Assembly (NCBI GenBank): GCA_964247055.1
Contig: OZ176055.1
Span: forward strand, 5,518,001-5,582,000
Length of the DNA stretch: 64,000 bases
Direction: 5' to 3'
Origin: Paragordius varius
Lineage: Eukaryota > Nematomorpha
Below, one piece after another: positions 60,001-64,000 of this stretch. The notes beneath the pieces were generated by a model that was not told the DNA's origin, ran no database searches, and was given only the letters and a program-made list of their open reading frames with translations. Numbering within the stretch: position 1 is the first letter of the stretch; each line of letters opens with the position of its first letter. Both the position numbers and the translations under genes were made by a program.

Positions 60001-62363
60001 TATTTATAAGTAAAAATTAGACTTCAACTAGCTAATTAATAACACCCTAAAACTCGATTTAGGCGAGATAAACGCCGAATAGCTGTAAACTTGTTCTTTT
60101 TAACCCTATAATTTAAAGAAGTAATCCTTGGTATGTAGTTTAAATTAGCTGTAGATGATCTCCGCTTAAAAATACAAAACATTACCCCAATATAGGAATG
60201 TTTTTTATATATGAGCCATGATTATTTTTATTAAAACTGAAGGTAATGTTATATATTTTAGAAAACCCAAGCACACTTTTTTATGTTAAAAAAATAACGG
60301 GTACCAATATGTTAATGTACCTCGCTGCTAATATTTTTTGCGAAAAATGTTTGATAAAATTTGCTTTAAATGAATATTGTATGCAGAAGAAGCAAGGAAG
60401 CTACAACATTTTTTCCTGAAGCCTAAAGCCTTAACATATAAGCACATCTATTATTTATATATTTACCATATTTCCTTTTAAGTGTATTTATTAAAAAAAC
60501 ATACATTGATTTTTATGTTAATGTACATATAAAATATGTTTTTTTGTATTAACAAGTGTGTCTTATAAAAATGATGCATAGAGGTATAAAAAAATTTACC
60601 ATAAAAAATATCTGTTAAATGTGTTACGTTTTACCATTGATTTATTTTAGCAAGAAAAAAATATTTTAATTAAAAATATACAGGAAGAATTTATGTTTTA
60701 TAAAAATTATAATATCGTTAAATTTCTCAATAACATATATGGTAGCTAAGTATGATTTTAATTTTCCAATCCTTCCTACCAATATTATAAATACAGTAGC
60801 GTATGGTAAAAAACAACAAATGATTGAAATTAAACAATTTTTTCCTATCTTTTAATCATTGATGTCGTTTATATGATTATGGACAAATTTTTTTATATCT
60901 AAGTTATTGTATATTTCCTGGCCCATTAAGGTTTGTAATAAGTTATGATTACAGTATGCATTTTTCATACACTACTGTGTTGCGAATTGCCCAACTATAG
61001 TGTAAAATAAGCGTCCATTAAATGTACTGTATGTCTTTTAGATAATTTAATCAATTTGTGTGGATGACTACACTTAAAATTTTATCAAATAATAATTTAA
61101 TGAAAACCTTAAAAATAAATTAATAAATGGATTAAATGTCATGTACGTTGTCACTTAAAAATAAAAAGTTCAAATTTTTTAACGTATTTTGGAAGGAGCA
61201 TTTTTTTCATTTTAGACATAATCCATATGGGATTACATTTTTGTATGGAGAAACAAGAAAAACCAATAATGATAACATAAAATATTTTTTTAATCTTAAT
61301 GCTATATAACCTAGGATTAAATTTCATCTTTCCCATTTTTTCCACGTGAATAAACACTGCTCAAAAGATCAATTAACTAAAACTATAAAATCAAAGCACC
61401 TATTTTTATATATGCCTAGTTTTATGGGTTACTATGGACATTATTTAAAATAAATTTTTAAAAGTTTTATATTCTCAAGCCTTCTTTGCTATGTTAGTCT
61501 CAACAAGAGATTTTATGTATTATTTATCCATTTAAAGATTAAATCTGTTCAAAAAGAGACATGTATTTAATAGTACAAGGCTGGAACCATTTTGAAATCG
61601 TTAATGTATCAGGATTTCCTCTAAGGCAAGTGATATACATATATAAGATTTAAGAGGTTTATCACCTATCACTATTTTTCTTTCTATAAATATCTAAAGT
61701 GTGTTTAAGAAAAGGACAATGCCCGCACAGAGCAACTGTGGCCTAACTTAAAAGTTTTACGTCTGCACTTATTACCATATATATTAAAAAATAAAATAGT
61801 GTTTTTCAGTCATTGTGCCTGCCTAATGTCTAATGCGCTTACGTGAAAATTACAGTATGCACATTTATGTTGGCCATTAGATAATACAGTAGCGTATGAT
61901 ATAAAACACATTTTGTCCATAAATTAATAACAAATTTAATGTTGCAATATAGATTAAGTTAATTTCAACCATTTGTCGTATTTAACCCATAAGCTACTGT
62001 ATTGATAATTGGCCAAAAATAATGTGAATTGGGTAATTTATAAATGCGCTCACTTAAAAAAAAACTTAAAAAAAAGAGTCAAAAGTATTTAATAACCTTA
62101 AAGTTTTGTTTTCCATAGATTATATATATTAAAATTAATCGTAAATATTCAAAATATTTATTTGAATTACCTATTGAAATGGTGGTTGTAGAATCCGTCG
62201 TTTCTGATTTAGCCGCATAAGCCAAATTAATGATTGATAGAAAACATATAATCTTTAAATACCATGGAATAATTTCTTTTGTAAGCCACATGGTATATAC
62301 AGATGGGTTAATTGGTAAATATCCAAATGTTATGTGTCGGTATATGTGCCTATGTATGGACAT
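48040..62363 (-). CDS. Ihog/CDON/BOC-type hedgehog co-receptor with giant cytoplasmic tail
   Basis: Type I membrane protein; relatives bind Hedgehog through FN3 domains and help Patched reception. Twenty minus-strand exons: 62171-62363, 59538-59909, 56775-59207, 56351-56631, 56066-56139, 55645-55966, 54857-55286, 54317-54673, 53506-54015, 53228-53341, 52891-53050, 52104-52450, 51478-51709, 50805-51247, 50078-50284, 49743-49918, 49225-49387, 48788-48997, 48328-48567, 48040-48149. Sum 7374 nt, 2457 aa, phases all fit. The signal peptide follows the second Met (62291; IICFLSIINLAYA). Four Ig domains with enlarged loops lie at about 65-895 (SGSYTCYV, DAGTYQCY, IVWYKDG, SDTGKYTCVV). FN3-1, about 1000-1150, has VLVKWNVP, KVQYRQLYGFDREWKTQ and YKFRIAAVYTNYDN; FN3-2, about 1190-1400, has GFRIYFRPAGSVIAYHKT. 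These two match Ihog/CDON/BOC. TM is about 1567-1591, followed by YKNRRAKLKAYKRDKERNK. The tail is about 866 aa, Asn/Ser-rich, function unknown. Family members are usually 900-1300 aa. Confidence 0.9.
60792..60980. mobile_element. Tc1/mariner-like MITE 1, in co-receptor intron 1
   Basis: Ends TACAGTAGCGTATG and CATACACTACTGTG, inverted. Contains TTATGGACAAATT, shared with MITE 3. No coding capacity. Confidence 0.75.
61885..62001. mobile_element. Tc1/mariner-like MITE 2, in co-receptor intron 1
   Basis: Ends TACAGTAGCGTATG and CATAAGCTACTGTA. 117 bp, no coding capacity. Confidence 0.8.
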
Positions 62364-63273
62364 TAAGGAATTATTAAGAATAAAATAAGGTAACTAATGC
62401 ATCTTGTATATATTAGCTAACATATTGAACACAATCGAATAATTCAATATTTGAAAGGCAGACCAACAATTATTAAAAATTCGGATAGTAATCAAATTTT
62501 TTTATATTATTTGATAAAAAATTTGTTAATAATAATAATAATTAGACAAGAATGATGACTGACCAAAAATCCGTATATAAATGACAATTTAATAAAACAA
62601 TGAAATGTATGAAAAGAGTAGACAATAATATGAGGTTTTGTTTCAAAAAATTAATTTAAAGAAATTACTTTTGAAAAAAACAAGTACCCTATATATTAAA
62701 AAACCTAATTCCGATGAAAAATTCTAAAGACGAGAGTACATTAATATATATATTATTTATAAAGCTCCATTGCTACACGCTAGAAAGATATATATTATAA
62801 AGAAAAAAAAATTTTATGATATGGGAAACTTTTAATATCGCAAACTCTATCAGTTTTTTGTGTTTTTCTGAAATTAAAAGTTTAGTCAGACACTTTGGAT
62901 TAGAACAGACAAACAAATTATGAATAAATTATATTTCTTATTTTTGGTCCCTAAACTCAAGAAATATATCTACAGGTAAAAAATATTTTGAAAATATCAT
63001 TAATAATTGAGTTAGATATTAAAAAAGTTTACAATATAATCTTGAATTTAACATTATATATAACTTATGATTTATATAACCACAATCCCAGATGGTTTAA
63101 TCACTATATTTTTGTTAGTTCAAAACTGCTGAGCTTATTTTATAAAAAAGCAAGGTTCATTTTTTAAAAGTACTTTTTATGGATGCCTAATTTTTTCAAA
63201 AAAACTGAGGAAAATATGGAATTTCAATTACAATTTAAATTTTTTAAAAGGCAATGAAAATTAAGTTTATAAG
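62364..63273. promoter_or_regulatory. Upstream region of the hedgehog co-receptor gene
   Basis: Should hold its promoter and 5' UTR; no specific motif identified. Very AT-rich. Confidence 0.35.
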
Positions 63274-63393
63274 TACAGTACCGTGTGGTAACAAATAACA
63301 AATGGTTTAAATTGAACATCTTTTCCCTTTGTTTAAAATTAATTTTGTATATTTAATTATGGACAAACTTATTTTATGCCATACGCTACTGGT
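63274..63393. mobile_element. Tc1/mariner-like MITE 3
   Basis: Ends TACAGTACCGTGTGG and CCATACGCTACTGG, inverted, with internal TTATGGACAAACTT. About 120 bp, more diverged at its ends than the others. Confidence 0.72.
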
Positions 63394-63602
63394 TATAACA
63401 CTTTATCATAATCACCATATGGGAAAGATAGATTTTTTGGCTTGTCTTAAAAACCACAATTATTAATCAATCAAAAATTTATTACAACATAATTAATCCT
63501 TATAAAAAAAAATAAAAAATTAATGTCCATAAAAGATCTTAGAAAAAAAGTTTAATTTTTATTTTGTAAAAACTTTTTTCAAGTTTTTGATTGATATACA
63601 TA

Positions 63603-63768
63603 TACAGTAGCGTATGCAGTAAAAGATTGTTAGTGCAAAATAATCTTAATAGGGGGATATTATGGATATGTTTATAAATAGGACTTTAATATATGAAAAT
63701 TGTACCCCTGTTTTGTGTTCGTTAAGATTATTTTGCACTAACAATCTTTTACTGCATACGCCACTGTA
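63603..63768. mobile_element. Tc1/mariner-like MITE 4 with long inverted arms
   Basis: Starts TACAGTAGCGTATGCAGTAA and ends TTACTGCATACGCCACTGTA. The arms of about 47 bp (63603-63649 and 63722-63768) are complementary with only about one mismatch, so this copy looks young. Flanking TA bases suit a Tc1/mariner target. Confidence 0.88.
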
Positions 63769-63842
63769 TGGTGATGAGTGATTATATTTTTCTAATCTGA
63801 TCTTAAGTAAAAAGTGGCGACATACAAAGTTGTTTATAGTTA

Positions 63843-64000
63843 TACAGTAGCGTATGGCATAAAACATTATTAGCCCTATAAAAGAATAAAAAAATGTTTT
63901 TTTTAAAAAAACAAGCCTAGTTGCATAGACACATGTCCATAATATCCCCTTGTTTTCAAATAAAAAACATTTTTTTATTCTTTTATGGACTAATATTTTT
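63843..64000. mobile_element. Tc1/mariner-like MITE 5, cut by the window end
   Basis: Starts TACAGTAGCGTATGGCATAA. An internal arm (ATAAAAGAATAAAAAAATGTT near 63880) pairs with ACATTTTTTTATTCTTTTAT near 63968, so the right end should lie just beyond the window. Confidence 0.75.

Noticed and set aside
48040-62363. Reading the large minus-strand gene as DCC/neogenin or Robo
   Set aside because: Only two FN3 domains are present, and both match the Ihog/CDON/BOC pattern (VQYR...W, RIAAVYTN, IYFRPAGS); the DCC and Robo cytoplasmic motifs are absent.

Overview
This window is AT-rich nuclear DNA (roughly three quarters A+T by eye) from an invertebrate animal. It carries spliced genes with GT-AG introns, a cytosolic-type tRNA gene, a THIK-type two-pore potassium channel and an Ihog/CDON/BOC-type hedgehog co-receptor; the last two place it in the animals, probably a protostome. 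I cannot name the taxon. By joining exons by hand I rebuilt five genes with complete reading frames whose summed exon lengths divide by three (1059, 945, 292, 416 and 2457 aa), a sixth complete gene of 337 aa, and one gene whose 3' end I could not place.

The most unusual signal is a set of ultra-short introns of 21 to 27 nt. They occur in four housekeeping genes: transportin (two of 23 nt), phosphopantothenoylcysteine synthetase (21 and 23 nt, then 43), LTV1 (23 and 22 nt) and an enoyl-CoA hydratase (24 and about 27 nt). Removing them restores family-conserved protein sequence exactly. Keeping them gives stops or frameshifts in every case but one. The same genes also carry introns of hundreds to more than a thousand nt, and the tiny ones sit mostly near the 5' end.

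Layout: 312-2582 is a broken hAT transposon with an 8-bp target duplication. 3791-9116 (+) is the K2P channel. 10.27-11.42 kb holds a dispersed repeat with a poly-C tract, then a ~310-bp tandem array. 12095-12713 (-) is the enoyl-CoA hydratase, 125 bp from the divergent 20-exon transportin gene (12839-22544, +). 22.5-24.8 kb has no gene; 24776-25546 is a non-autonomous hAT element. 25681-27840 (-) is PPCS, with LTV1 (27891-29862, +) starting 50 bp away in the opposite direction. 30244-33135 (-) is an EGF-SEA-EGF-EGF single-pass membrane protein. 33948-34019 (-) is tRNA-Thr(UGU).

34.5-48 kb is a repeat-rich block. It has two more copies of the first hAT family (one with an internal inverted fragment, one carrying a second hAT nested inside it with its own target duplication), an inverted-repeat Penelope-like retroelement remnant, two copies of a small hairpin-like repeat, a hAT MITE and a ~170-bp satellite of about seven monomers. 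48040-62363 (-) is the 20-exon hedgehog co-receptor gene with a giant cytoplasmic tail. Its first intron and upstream DNA to the window end hold five MITEs sharing TACAGTAGCGTATG-like ends.

The genes do not form one pathway. Transportin (nuclear import), LTV1 (40S ribosome export and maturation) and PPCS (coenzyme A synthesis) are housekeeping genes in tight head-to-head pairs. The channel, the EGF/SEA protein and the hedgehog co-receptor are cell-surface genes with longer introns and more repeats.
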